Positions 6,442 through 15,011 of a DNA stretch of 45,795 nucleotides are shown piece by piece (positions within the stretch are counted from its first letter, which is position 1; each line of letters begins with the position of its first letter). Source of the DNA: JBOHUC01 sp050733935 (GTDB taxonomy: Bacteria > Eisenbacteria > RBG-16-71-46 > DASYSL01); assembly GCA_050733935.1 (NCBI GenBank), contig JBOHUC010000153.1, positions 1 to 45,795 on the forward strand. The letters are read 5' to 3'. A program made the position numbers and the translations under genes. The notes under the pieces are model-generated. The model was not told the DNA's origin, made no database searches, and saw only the letters and a program-made list of their open reading frames with translations.

Positions 6442-9400
6442 GGAGCGGGCGCGCTCGAGGCCCGGGCCACACCCCCTCCTGCGACCGGTACGAGCTCGGG
6501 CGGGTATTCCCCGGCCGGCTCCACCTCCTCGATCTCAGTCGTCTTGTGCACCTTCGTGAAGCGAGCGAGGTACGTGTAGAACGTCGGCACGATGAAGAGC
6601 GTGAGGAAAGTCGAGAACAGCATCCCTCCCACGACGACGAGCCCGAGGGGCTGGCGCGACTCGCCGCCGGCTCCCAGGCCGAGCGCGATCGGCAGCGTGC
6701 CGAAGATCGTCGCGAGCGTCGTCATGAGGATCGGGCGAAGGCGCGTGCGCGAGGCGCCCGTGACCGCTTCGAAGATGCCCTCGCCGCGCTCCCGTCGCTG
6801 ATTTGCGTACTCGACGATCAGGATCGCGTTCTTGGTCACGAGCCCGATGAGGAGCGTAAGCCCGATCTGCGAGTAGATGTTGAGCGACAGGCGGAACACG
6901 AAGAGCGTGAGGAGCGCCCCGAAGACCGCAAGTGGCACCGAGAGCAGGATCGTGATCGGGTGGACGAAGCTCTCGAACTGGGCGGCGAGCACGAGGAAGA
7001 TGAACACGAGGGCCACGACGAACAGAAAGTAAAGGCTTCCGCTCGACTCGCGGAAGTCGCGCGCCTGTCCCGCGAGATCGGTCCTGACGCCCGCCGGGAG
7101 CACGCGGGCCGAGATTGCGTCCAGGTCCTCGAGCGCCTTTCCGATCGTGACGCCGGGGGCGAGGCTGGCACTCAGCGTGGCCGAGCGCACGCGATTGAAG
7201 TGATTGAGCTCGCGCGGCGAGACGAGCTCCTTCACGCGCACGACGCTCCCGAGCTGGACGAGACCCGACGTGCCCTGCACGTAGAGGCCCTCGATCGCCG
7301 ACGGGGTCGCGCGATCGCTCCGCGGCGCCTGGAGCATCACCTCGTACTGCTCGCTCCCCCGCTTGAAGCGCGTGACCTCGCGCCCGCCCAGGATCGTCTG
7401 GAGCGTGGCCCCGATCGCGGATGCCGAGACGCCGAGCTCGGCGGCGCGGTCGCGGTCGATCTCGACCTCGAGCTGCGGCTTGTTGAGCTTCAAGTCGGTG
7501 TCGATGTTGAGCAGGTAACCGAGCTGGGACGCCTCGGCGATCAGAAGCCCCATGGACTGCTGGAGCGTCTCGTAATCGTCGGCCTGGAGCACGTACTGCA
7601 CCGGGTTTCCGAACCCTCCGCCCAGGCTCGGCGGGTTGATCGGGAACGCGAGCACGCCTGGAATCGAGAGGAGCTGCGGGAACAGGGACTGCACGATTTC
7701 CATTTGCGTGCGCTTCCGCTCGCCGCGCTCCTTGAGCCTCACGAACATGAAGCCGTCGGTCACGCGCCCGGGGCCGCCGAAGCCGAGCCCGACCGCCGTG
7801 AACCGGCCCGCGACCTCGGGCACGTTGTCGTAGACCTTCTCGGCCTGGTGCATGTAGCGATTCGTGTACTCGAGCGTCGAGCCTTCGGGCGCGAACAGGA
7901 TGTTGAAGATGATCCCGCGGTCCTCGGTCGGCACGAGCTCGGACGGGAGCGCGCGGAACAGGAACGCCATGGCCACGACCACGGCGAGCGTGCCCGCGAG
8001 GACGAGGCGCCGGCGGCGCAGCACCGAGCGGAGCGCGCGCTCGTAAACGTCGTTCAGGGTCTCGTAGAAGAAATGATAGAGCGCGTCTCCGATCCGCTGG
8101 CGGAGGCTCCGGCGGCGTCCCGGCAACGCCGCGCGCACGCCCGCCGGGATGACACCCGTCTCGTCCGCGCGCCCGTGCCCCTCCCCCTGGGGCTTGAGGA
8201 AGAGCGAGCACATCATGGGCGAGAGCGTGAGTGCCACGAACCCCGAGATCGCGACCGCCGCCGCGAGCACGATGCCGAATTCGTTCAGGAGCTTTCCGAT
8301 CCGCCCGGTCAGGAACGCGACCGGCACGAACACGGCCACGAGCGTGATCGTGGTCGCGAGAATTGCGAAGCCGATTTCCTTCGCCCCGTCGAGCGCCGCC
8401 CGCATACGGCTCTTCCCCATCTCGAGGTGCCGGTAGACGTTTTCGAGCATGACGATCGCATCGTCCACGACGAGGCCGATCGCGAGCACGAGGGCGAGAA
8501 GCGTGAGGATGTTGATCGAGTAGCCGAGAAAGTACGCGAACGCGAACGCGCCCACGATCGACACGGGAATCGCGATCGCCGGAATGAGGGTCGCGCGAAG
8601 GCTCCCCAGGAAGACGAAGATGACGAGGAACACGAGGACGAACGCGATCCCGAGCGAGAGCGCGACCTCCTGCATCGCCTCCTCGATGAACGTTGCCGAG
8701 TCGAACGCGACCTGGAGCTTGACCCCTTCCGGAAGGAGCGCGCGCAGGCGTGGCAGCGCAGCCCGGACCTCGTGCGCCACGTCCACGGTGCTCGCCTTCT
8801 GCTGCTTGACGATGCCGAGGCCGACCGCGGGAGCGCCGTTGTAGCGCGCGATCGTCCGGTCGTCTTCGGCCCCGAGCTCGACCCGGGCCACGTCCCCGAG
8901 CCGGATCGAGCGTCCGTCGCGTACGGCCACGCTCAACTTCGTGAACTCGTCGGCGGTCGAGAGGTCGCCCCGCGTGCGCACCGCGAACTCGCGCCCCGCG
9001 CCCTCGATGCGGCCCGAGGGGAACTCCGCATTCTCCTGCCGGAGCGCGCGCTCGATGTCCGGGACGGTGAGCCCGTAGGCCGCCATGCGCGCGGGATCGA
9101 GCCACACGCGCATCGCGTAGCGGCGCTCGGCGCCCACGAACACGCGTCCGACGCCGGTCAGCCGCTGGAGCCGTTCGGACAGCACGTTCGACGCGATGTC
9201 CGAGAGCTCGAGCAGGCTGTAGCGCTCGCCCGAGAGCGCAAGCCAGATGATGGGCTGCGCGTTCACGTCCTGCTTGGCGACGATCGGGTCGTCCGCGTCG
9301 GAGGGGAGCTGGCCCCGGATGCGCGAGATGCGGTCGCGGACGTCGTTCGCGCCCTCGTCCACGTCGACGTCGAGATTGAACTCGATCGCGATGCTCGACG

Positions 9401-9662
9401 CCTGCTCGCGCGATTGCGACGTGAGGAGCTTCACCCCTTCGACGGTCGAGAGCTGCTCCTCGAGGATGTCCGTGATCTCGCGCTCGACGACCTGTGCGGA
9501 CGCCCCGGGGTAGACCGTGGTCACGGAGACGACGGCCGATTCGATGTCGGGATACTCGCGGACCGGAAGCCGCCAGAGCGCGATCGCGCCGAACAGAAGA
9601 ATCGCGAGCGAGCAGACGGTCGCAAGGACGGGCCGCTGGATCGAGAGCTCGCTCAGCTTCAT
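6438..9662 (-). CDS. RND efflux pump inner-membrane permease (HAE1/AcrB-type)
   Basis: This 1074-residue proton-driven exporter is of normal length for the AcrB/MexB family. The N-terminus SELSIQRPVLATVCSLAILL is the first membrane helix of the family. The proton-relay segment GLVVDDAIVMLEN (paired Asp, about residue 405) lies in helix 4, and GLVTKNAILIVEYAN, with the relay Lys, lies near residue 940. Two large periplasmic porter regions separate three blocks of helices. The gene overlaps the adaptor gene upstream (ATGA) and the NUDIX gene downstream (TTGA). No outer-membrane TolC-type partner lies in the window. The substrate cannot be read from the sequence. Confidence 0.95.
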   Translation of the reverse strand: MKLSELSIQRPVLATVCSLAILLFGAIALWRLPVREYPDIESAVVSVTTVYPGASAQVVEREITDILEEQLSTVEGVKLLTSQSREQASSIAIEFNLDVDVDEGANDVRDRISRIRGQLPSDADDPIVAKQDVNAQPIIWLALSGERYSLLELSDIASNVLSERLQRLTGVGRVFVGAERRYAMRVWLDPARMAAYGLTVPDIERALRQENAEFPSGRIEGAGREFAVRTRGDLSTADEFTKLSVAVRDGRSIRLGDVARVELGAEDDRTIARYNGAPAVGLGIVKQQKASTVDVAHEVRAALPRLRALLPEGVKLQVAFDSATFIEEAMQEVALSLGIAFVLVFLVIFVFLGSLRATLIPAIAIPVSIVGAFAFAYFLGYSINILTLLALVLAIGLVVDDAIVMLENVYRHLEMGKSRMRAALDGAKEIGFAILATTITLVAVFVPVAFLTGRIGKLLNEFGIVLAAAVAISGFVALTLSPMMCSLFLKPQGEGHGRADETGVIPAGVRAALPGRRRSLRQRIGDALYHFFYETLNDVYERALRSVLRRRRLVLAGTLAVVVAMAFLFRALPSELVPTEDRGIIFNILFAPEGSTLEYTNRYMHQAEKVYDNVPEVAGRFTAVGLGFGGPGRVTDGFMFVRLKERGERKRTQMEIVQSLFPQLLSIPGVLAFPINPPSLGGGFGNPVQYVLQADDYETLQQSMGLLIAEASQLGYLLNIDTDLKLNKPQLEVEIDRDRAAELGVSASAIGATLQTILGGREVTRFKRGSEQYEVMLQAPRSDRATPSAIEGLYVQGTSGLVQLGSVVRVKELVSPRELNHFNRVRSATLSASLAPGVTIGKALEDLDAISARVLPAGVRTDLAGQARDFRESSGSLYFLFVVALVFIFLVLAAQFESFVHPITILLSVPLAVFGALLTLFVFRLSLNIYSQIGLTLLIGLVTKNAILIVEYANQRRERGEGIFEAVTGASRTRLRPILMTTLATIFGTLPIALGLGAGGESRQPLGLVVVGGMLFSTFLTLFIVPTFYTYLARFTKVHKTTEIEEVEPAGEYPPELVPVAGGGVARASSAPAP

Positions 9663-10786
9663 CGCCCGGCTCCCGGGACGGCCGCGGTGCTCGAGTCCGC
9701 GCCGGACTGCGAGGACTGCGAGGGGAAGACGCGCGCGCCCGGATAGAGCTTCTGGTGCCCCGCGCGCACGACCCGGTCCCCTTCGGAGAGCCCCGAGAGG
9801 ACCTCGACGCGCGCGGCCTCACGCGTTCCGAGGGTGACGGCCGTGCGAACGACCGTCGTGTCCGGAGCGAGCTTGTAGACGAAGCTCTGGTCGCCTTCCG
9901 CGAACACGGCCTCGTCGGGGACGGTGAGCGCGTCCGTGCGCTCCGAGAGCGTGGCGACCACGTCGGCCGACATGCCGGGAACGAGTGAGCGATCGCGATT
10001 CGGGATGCGCGCGACGAGCGAGATCGTCCGCGTCCTGGAATCGATCACGGGATCGACGACCGCCACCGTCCCCCCGAACGTGCGATCGGGGAACGCCGCC
10101 GGGCGGACTTCCACTTTGGTGCCGTTTCGAAGGCGGCCCGCGAACCGCTCCGGCGCCTGGAACGCAAGGCGCAGCATGTCCGTGCGGGCGAGGTCGGTGA
10201 TCACGTCCCCGGCACGCACGTACGCGCCCGGGGAAATGCGCCGTCTTCCGACCACGCCCGAGAACGGAGCGCGCACCATCGTCTTGTCGTAGCGCGTGCG
10301 CGCCGCGGCGTCGTTCGCCTCGGCCACCTTGAGATCGGTCTGCGCGCGCTCGAGCTCGGTCGAAGAGACGATTCCGCGCTCGAAGAGCTGCTGCGAGCGC
10401 TCCGCGTCCATCTTGCTCTTCGAGAGCACGGCGGTCGCGCGGTCGGCATCGGCTTTGGCCGCACGCTGGTCGAGGACGGCCAGGACCGTGCCCTGGGCGA
10501 CCGGACGCCCTTCGGCGAACGGCAGCCGGCGGACGACGCCTGCCTCTTCGCTTGTCACTTCGACCTGTTCGTCGGCTTCGAGCGTTCCCAGTGCATGGAA
10601 GCCGTCCCGGACGGTCTGGCGGGAGACCTCTGCCAGCTCGACCGGGACCGGCGGCATCTTGCGCTGGCCGGCCCCCGCCCCGGGGTCCTTCGCGCAGGAG
10701 GAAAGGACGAGCGCGGCACCGAACGCGGAAACCGTCCAGAAGGCCATGATGTTCGGGCGGGTGTCGTGCTTCGTAGGAAGGGTCAT
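9659..10786 (-). CDS. RND efflux periplasmic adaptor (membrane fusion lipoprotein)
   Basis: The 375-residue adaptor links the RND permease to an outer-membrane channel. It has a lipoprotein signal with lipobox LSSC (Cys31), so it is probably anchored in the inner membrane. A lipoyl half-motif (GTLEADEQVEVTSEEAGVV) follows, then a helical hairpin at about residues 105-165, the second lipoyl half (MVRAPFSGVVGRRRISPGAYV) and a beta-barrel plus membrane-proximal domain ending GHQKLYPGARV. The start ATG at 10786 has no clear ribosome site, and a -10-like TATTGT lies 7 nt upstream, so the mRNA may be leaderless. The alternative ATG at 10747 would leave a signal peptide without positive charges. Confidence 0.92.
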   Translation of the reverse strand: MTLPTKHDTRPNIMAFWTVSAFGAALVLSSCAKDPGAGAGQRKMPPVPVELAEVSRQTVRDGFHALGTLEADEQVEVTSEEAGVVRRLPFAEGRPVAQGTVLAVLDQRAAKADADRATAVLSKSKMDAERSQQLFERGIVSSTELERAQTDLKVAEANDAAARTRYDKTMVRAPFSGVVGRRRISPGAYVRAGDVITDLARTDMLRLAFQAPERFAGRLRNGTKVEVRPAAFPDRTFGGTVAVVDPVIDSRTRTISLVARIPNRDRSLVPGMSADVVATLSERTDALTVPDEAVFAEGDQSFVYKLAPDTTVVRTAVTLGTREAARVEVLSGLSEGDRVVRAGHQKLYPGARVFPSQSSQSGADSSTAAVPGAGR

Positions 10787-10793
10787 GGGGCGT

Positions 10794-10822
10794 ACAATAA
10801 CGATGCAGGATGACGCTGTTCA
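10794..10822 (-). promoter_or_regulatory. Possible promoter of the RND adaptor-permease-NUDIX operon
   Basis: On the minus strand TGAACA (10822-10817) and TATTGT (10799-10794) are separated by 17 nt. The -10 ends 7 nt before the ATG, which would put the transcript start at or beside the start codon. Four of six bases match in each box. Confidence 0.3.
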
Positions 10823-10985
10823 GGCCGAATGCCTGAAGTCTCGGCCGATTGGCCGATTCTTTACAAGTCGCAAGCGATGGAAGCGGCGGGCCTTGCGCTC
10901 TCCGCGGATTCCGTCCAATCTGTTCCGGCGCGCCGGCCCCCGAAGGGCCGGGCTGCACCCCCGATCGAGGTCCCGAGACACCACG

Positions 10986-12674
10986 ATGGCCGAACAAGCA
11001 CGCGTTATCGTCAACGACGGCGTGACGACCCGCACGGTCGTCATCGACGCCACCCCGTTCACCATGGGCCGCCAGGAAAAGTGCGGTCTCGTGGTGACCG
11101 ACGCGGACGTCTCCCGCCAGCACGCCGAAATCGTGAAGGAGGGCGAGCGCTACATCCTGCACGACCGCTCGAAGTTCGGCACGTACGTGAACGGGTCCCG
11201 CATCGAAGGGCCGCACCCGCTCGCGCACGGGGACCACATCCAGCTCGGATCGCTCAATCGTCCGCCGATCGAGTTCCAGCGCGTGACCGAGGAGATCACC
11301 CGCACGCACCGGACGCCGGGCAGCGGTTCGGCCGTCTCGACGCGCGACGCCACACTCGACGGCCACACCGCGGACGTGATGCGCGCGCGCTCGATGGACA
11401 TGATGGGCCAGGCGCTGCGCGCCATGATCGAAGGACGCGGGCTCGACGAAGTGCTGGGCATCGTCGTCGATCAGACCGTCCGGCTCTCCTCGGCCGAACG
11501 GGGATTCGTCATGCTCGCAAACCCCGAGGGACAGCTCGTGATCCGGATGGCGCGCGGGCGGCGCGGGATCACGCTCGAGGGATCGAAGTTCGAGCACAGC
11601 GCGAAGATCCCGCAGGAGGCGTACACGACGAATCACCTCGTGTACCTGGACGACCTCTTCACGAGCGGCGATCACAAGAACACCCAGGAGTTCGGCATTC
11701 GCTCGGTCCTGTGCGTGCCGCTTCCGCGCGTGCGGGCGCTCGAACCCGAGACCGGCGACCAGATCCGGATCGCGGAATACGGCCGCCCGCTCGGCGTCCT
11801 CTACGTGGACAGCAAGGGCAAGGGCCGGCTCGCCTCGGCCGAGCTCCACGCGGCGTTCGAGCAGCTTGCCGCCGAAGCTGCGCTCGCGATCGAGAACGCG
11901 CGCCTCTACAAGGAGTCGCTCGAGAAGGCGCGCATCGATCGCGACCTCCAGGTCGCGGCCGAACTGCAGCAGGCGATCCTTCCCACGCCGCGCTTCGTCA
12001 CCTCGAGCTACGAGCTCGCGAGCCGCATGATCCCCTGCCGCGCGGTCGGAGGCGATTTCTACGAGTACGCGGAGCAGGCCGGCGACCGGCTCGGCTTCGC
12101 GCTCGGGGACGTCTCCGGAAAGGGCCCGCCGGCCGCGATCCTCGCGGCCGTGATCCAGGGCATCCTCGCGTCGCAGTCGGCCGAGGAGCACGGCCCGGGA
12201 ATCACCATGGAGCGGCTCAACCGCACGCTCGTCCTCAAGGCCGTTCAGTCGCGCTTCGCGACCATGGCCTACGGGATCGCGCGCCCCGACGGAACGCTCT
12301 CGGTGTCGAACGCCGGACACAATCCCACGTACGTGATGCGCCAGGACGGAAGCCTCGTTTCGCTCGAGAAGGGCGGCCTCCCGCTCGGGATCTTCCCCGA
12401 GGCCGGCTACGAGGAGGAGACCGTCACGCTCACGCCCGGCGACACGGTCGTCCTCTTCTCGGACGGCGTCACCGAGGCGCTCAACGCGCACGGCGAGCAG
12501 TACGAGGACGAGCGGCTGCGCAAGTGTCTCGACGGCACGTGGGGCCTTTCTGCGGAAGCGGTGCTCGACCGGCTCATGAACTCCGTGCACGAGTTCGCAG
12601 GCGGCGAGCCGCAGGCCGACGACATCACCGTGCTCGTCGTCCGCTACCTGGGTCCCGGGAGCGCGCCCGCCTGA
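10986..12674 (+). CDS. FHA-GAF-PP2C (SpoIIE/RsbU-type) signalling phosphatase
   Basis: This 562-residue cytoplasmic protein combines three modules. An FHA domain (about 5-95), with GRQEKC, SRQHAEI and GTYVNGSRI, should bind phosphothreonine. A GAF sensor domain spans about 140-315. The C-terminal SpoIIE-type PP2C phosphatase (about 340-558) keeps the metal-binding segments GGDFYEY, GDVSGKG, LFSDGVTEA and QADDITVLVV, so it should be active. Such proteins usually dephosphorylate anti-sigma-factor antagonists, but none is encoded nearby. The start ATG at 10986 (MAEQARVIV) begins just before the first FHA strand. The frame is open further upstream, but that text crosses the divergent adaptor gene. 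The stop overlaps the start of queG. Confidence 0.92.
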   Translation: MAEQARVIVNDGVTTRTVVIDATPFTMGRQEKCGLVVTDADVSRQHAEIVKEGERYILHDRSKFGTYVNGSRIEGPHPLAHGDHIQLGSLNRPPIEFQRVTEEITRTHRTPGSGSAVSTRDATLDGHTADVMRARSMDMMGQALRAMIEGRGLDEVLGIVVDQTVRLSSAERGFVMLANPEGQLVIRMARGRRGITLEGSKFEHSAKIPQEAYTTNHLVYLDDLFTSGDHKNTQEFGIRSVLCVPLPRVRALEPETGDQIRIAEYGRPLGVLYVDSKGKGRLASAELHAAFEQLAAEAALAIENARLYKESLEKARIDRDLQVAAELQQAILPTPRFVTSSYELASRMIPCRAVGGDFYEYAEQAGDRLGFALGDVSGKGPPAAILAAVIQGILASQSAEEHGPGITMERLNRTLVLKAVQSRFATMAYGIARPDGTLSVSNAGHNPTYVMRQDGSLVSLEKGGLPLGIFPEAGYEEETVTLTPGDTVVLFSDGVTEALNAHGEQYEDERLRKCLDGTWGLSAEAVLDRLMNSVHEFAGGEPQADDITVLVVRYLGPGSAPA

Positions 12675-13819
12675 GTCCCGAAGCGCTCACCGGCGCGCTC
12701 AGGGCCGAGGCGCTGCGCCTGGGATTCGCAGGCGTCGGGGTCGCGCGTCTCGATTCTCCGGAACGCACAGATGATTCGGCCCGCGCGGCCGCCGATCATT
12801 ACCGCGCCTGGCTCGATCGCGGCGATCACGCGGGCATGGGCTACATGGCCCGGATGACCGCGCTCAGAGCACACCCGCGCCTCCTCTGGCCGGACGCGCG
12901 CTCGCTCGTCGCGGTCGCATGGAGCTATGCGCGCCCCGACGAGCCGGACGGACGAGTCGCTCGCTTCGCCCGCTACGCACGCGGCCGCGATTATCACCGC
13001 GCCATCGGAACCCGCCTGCGCGCGCTCGCGCGCTTCGCGAAGGGCCTGGCACCCGGACTCGAAGCGCGTATGGCGGTCGACACGGGCCCGGTGCTCGAGC
13101 GCGCGTGGGCCGAGATCGCAGGTCTCGGCTTCCTCGGAAAGCACAATGGTCTGATCCGGAAGGACGCGGGCAACTGGACGCTCCTGGGCGAGCTCCTCGT
13201 GAACACCGAGCTCGTTCCCGATCGTCCGGTCGTCCGGCGCTGCGGCACGTGCCGGCGGTGCCTCGACGCCTGCCCGACGGGGGCCATTCCCGCTCCCTAC
13301 CGCGTGGATGCGCGCCGCTGCATCAGCTACCTCACGATCGAGCACCGCGGCCCGATCCCGATCGAGCTCCGGCCGGCGATCGGCGAGCGCATCTTCGGCT
13401 GCGACGACTGTCTCGACGCGTGTCCGTGGAACCGCTTCGCACAGACCGCGGCGAACGACGAGGTGCGCGCACGCCCCGGCCTTCTCGAAACGCCGCTCGA
13501 GGAGTGGCTCGTACTCGACGAGACCGCGTTCCGTCGGACGTTCACGGGATCGGCGGTGCTGCGCGCGCGGCGCGCCGGGTTCCTGCGCAACGTGTGCATC
13601 GCGCTCGGCAATAGCGGCGATCGCTCGAGTGTCCCCGCGCTCGGACGCGCGCTCGGCGATCCGGACGCGCTCGTGCGCGCGCACGCGGCCTGGGCGCTCG
13701 GGCGGCTCGGAGGGGCCGAAGCGCGCGCCCATCTCGCCGCAGCGCTCACGACCGAGTCGGACGCGGAGACGCGCACGGAAATCGCGACCGCACTCGGGGC
13801 GCTCGAGACGCGCGCATGA
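12671..13819 (+). CDS. queG: Epoxyqueuosine reductase QueG, apparent CTG start
   Basis: QueG reduces epoxyqueuosine to queuosine in tRNA using cobalamin and two 4Fe-4S clusters. The 382-residue product shows FLGKHNGLI, GELLVNTEL, the cluster motifs CGTCRRCLDACPTGAI and CDDCLDACPW, and a C-terminal HEAT-like repeat region (DPDALVRAHAAWALGRLGG), as in long family members. No ATG, GTG or TTG exists in frame between the upstream sequence and residue 56, so translation most likely begins at CTG 12671. That codon overlaps the phosphatase stop as CTGA and has GGGAG at 12657-12661. The predicted N-terminus LSPEALTGALRAEALRLGF fits the family. It also overlaps the next gene (ATGA). Confidence 0.9.
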   Translation: MSPEALTGALRAEALRLGFAGVGVARLDSPERTDDSARAAADHYRAWLDRGDHAGMGYMARMTALRAHPRLLWPDARSLVAVAWSYARPDEPDGRVARFARYARGRDYHRAIGTRLRALARFAKGLAPGLEARMAVDTGPVLERAWAEIAGLGFLGKHNGLIRKDAGNWTLLGELLVNTELVPDRPVVRRCGTCRRCLDACPTGAIPAPYRVDARRCISYLTIEHRGPIPIELRPAIGERIFGCDDCLDACPWNRFAQTAANDEVRARPGLLETPLEEWLVLDETAFRRTFTGSAVLRARRAGFLRNVCIALGNSGDRSSVPALGRALGDPDALVRAHAAWALGRLGGAEARAHLAAALTTESDAETRTEIATALGALETRA

Positions 13820-14508
13820 GAGACCGCCTCGCCGAGCGCGGATTCAGCGGCCGGGTGCCCGTGTTTCCACTCCCCAATGTCGTGTTCTTTCCCGGAGTCG
13901 CGCTCCCGCTCCACGTCTTCGAGCCGCGTTACCGGAAGCTCCTCGAAGATGCGGTCGCGGGCGAGAAGCTGATCGCCCTCGCCACGCTCCTGCCGGGCTG
14001 GGAGAAGGACTACGAGGGAGCGCCCGCGTTCCATCCGCTCGCGACGATCGGACAGGTCGAGAACGTCGAACGGCTCCCCGACGGACGGTCGAACATCATG
14101 CTGGTCGGGCTCGAGCGCGCCCAGCTCGAGGAGGAATTCACCGATCTTCCGTACCGGCTCGCCGCCGCGCGTGTCGTCCCCGATCGCGCAGTCGCCTCCG
14201 AGGAAGACCCCGAGCTCCTCGACTTGAAGCTAAGGCTCCTCGTCACGTTCGCCTACTGCTCGCAGATCGGACGCGAAGCCGACGTCCCGCTCGCTTATCC
14301 GTCCGTCGAGACACCGTTCGAGACGGTGGTCCACACGATCTGCCAGACGATGGACGTGCCGGTCGTGCAGCGCCTCCGCGCGCTCGAGATGGCCGGGCCG
14401 CTCGAGCGCGCCCCGCTCGCGCGCGGCTGGCTCGCCGCACGCCTCGACGCCGTGCTTGTCGAGCGCGGTCTGCCGCGACTTTCTCTTCTCGAAGCGGAAC
14501 GGAACTAG
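13816..14508 (+). CDS. LON substrate-binding-domain protein (no protease)
   Basis: This 230-residue protein matches the N-terminal substrate-recognition domain of Lon and stands alone. VPVFPLPNVVFFPGVALPLHVFEPRYRKL is the signature opening, followed by a beta-rich half and a helical half. No AAA or Ser/Lys protease domain is present, as is usual for these standalone proteins. Their function is not established; they may bind unfolded protein. It is translationally coupled to queG (ATGA overlap) and converges on the zinc-protein gene, with 25 nt between stops. Confidence 0.88.
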   Translation: MRDRLAERGFSGRVPVFPLPNVVFFPGVALPLHVFEPRYRKLLEDAVAGEKLIALATLLPGWEKDYEGAPAFHPLATIGQVENVERLPDGRSNIMLVGLERAQLEEEFTDLPYRLAAARVVPDRAVASEEDPELLDLKLRLLVTFAYCSQIGREADVPLAYPSVETPFETVVHTICQTMDVPVVQRLRALEMAGPLERAPLARGWLAARLDAVLVERGLPRLSLLEAERN

Positions 14509-14533
14509 AAGCGCTGCGGGGTCACCGGCGCGG

Positions 14534-14959
14534 TCACCAGAGCCGCACGGCCACGAGCTGGCTTCCGCGCCGCTCGAGGAGATTCGTGCGCTGGCAGGAT
14601 CCGCACATGGTCGAGAGCGATCCGTCGGGGAGGCGGAGCGCGGAGAGCTCGGGGCCCCCGGCCTCTCCGCCCGGAGCTCCCTCGACGTGTGCGGTGCGTG
14701 CGATCGCCATCCCGCAACCGAGGCAGACGAGACGCACGAGGAGTCCGGTGAGCTCGTCGTTCTCGGATCCGGCGCCGCCCCGCGAGTAGACCCACTGCTG
14801 GAGCAGGAGCTCGACGGGGAGCTGGCCGTTCTGCCGGAGCGACTGGCAGGCCACGCAGATCGGCAGGCGATAGTCCTCGAACATTCCGTGGAGCATCACT
14901 TCGTGCGGGCTGTCGCCCACGGGCTCGCCGCAGTGGTGACACATCACGCTGGTCAGCAT
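14534..14959 (-). CDS. Four-CxxC zinc-binding protein, function unknown
   Basis: The 141-residue protein carries four CxxC pairs: CHHC (residues 7-10), CVAC (about 35-38), CLGC (about 79-82) and CGSC (about 119-122). These are enough for two zinc ribbons, with a Leu/Gln-rich middle (LPVELLLQQWVYS) between the pairs. It ends in a short basic segment. I recognise no named family. It has no ribosome site, but an excellent promoter (TTGACA-N17-GACAAT) ends 8 nt before the ATG, so it is probably leaderless. It lies between RadC and the LON protein. A role in nucleic-acid or protein binding is likely from fold alone. Confidence 0.75.
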   Translation of the reverse strand: MLTSVMCHHCGEPVGDSPHEVMLHGMFEDYRLPICVACQSLRQNGQLPVELLLQQWVYSRGGAGSENDELTGLLVRLVCLGCGMAIARTAHVEGAPGGEAGGPELSALRLPDGSLSTMCGSCQRTNLLERRGSQLVAVRLW

Positions 14960-14967
14960 GGTGGGGC

Positions 14968-14996
14968 ATTGTCGTGGGACGGTCGCGACGTGTCAA
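14968..14996 (-). promoter_or_regulatory. Strong sigma70-type promoter of the four-CxxC gene, leaderless layout
   Basis: On the minus strand TTGACA (14996-14991) and GACAAT (14973-14968) are separated by exactly 17 nt. Only 8 nt lie between the -10 and the ATG at 14959, so transcription should begin at or within 1-2 nt of the start codon. Confidence 0.6.
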
Positions 14997-15011
14997 CGTG
15001 CCAGTGCTCTC

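Noticed and set aside
5623..6579. Long plus-strand open frame of 318 codons across the mqnD-NUDIX gap and the NUDIX gene
   Set aside because: It runs antisense to the clear NUDIX gene, has no ribosome site and codes for Arg/Pro-rich text of no family; the NUDIX box on the other strand settles the matter.
6144..9746. 1200-codon plus-strand frame opposite the RND permease
   Set aside because: It is the antisense of the permease with His/Arg/Glu-rich text caused by GC-rich codon bias; the permease keeps its catalytic and membrane motifs.
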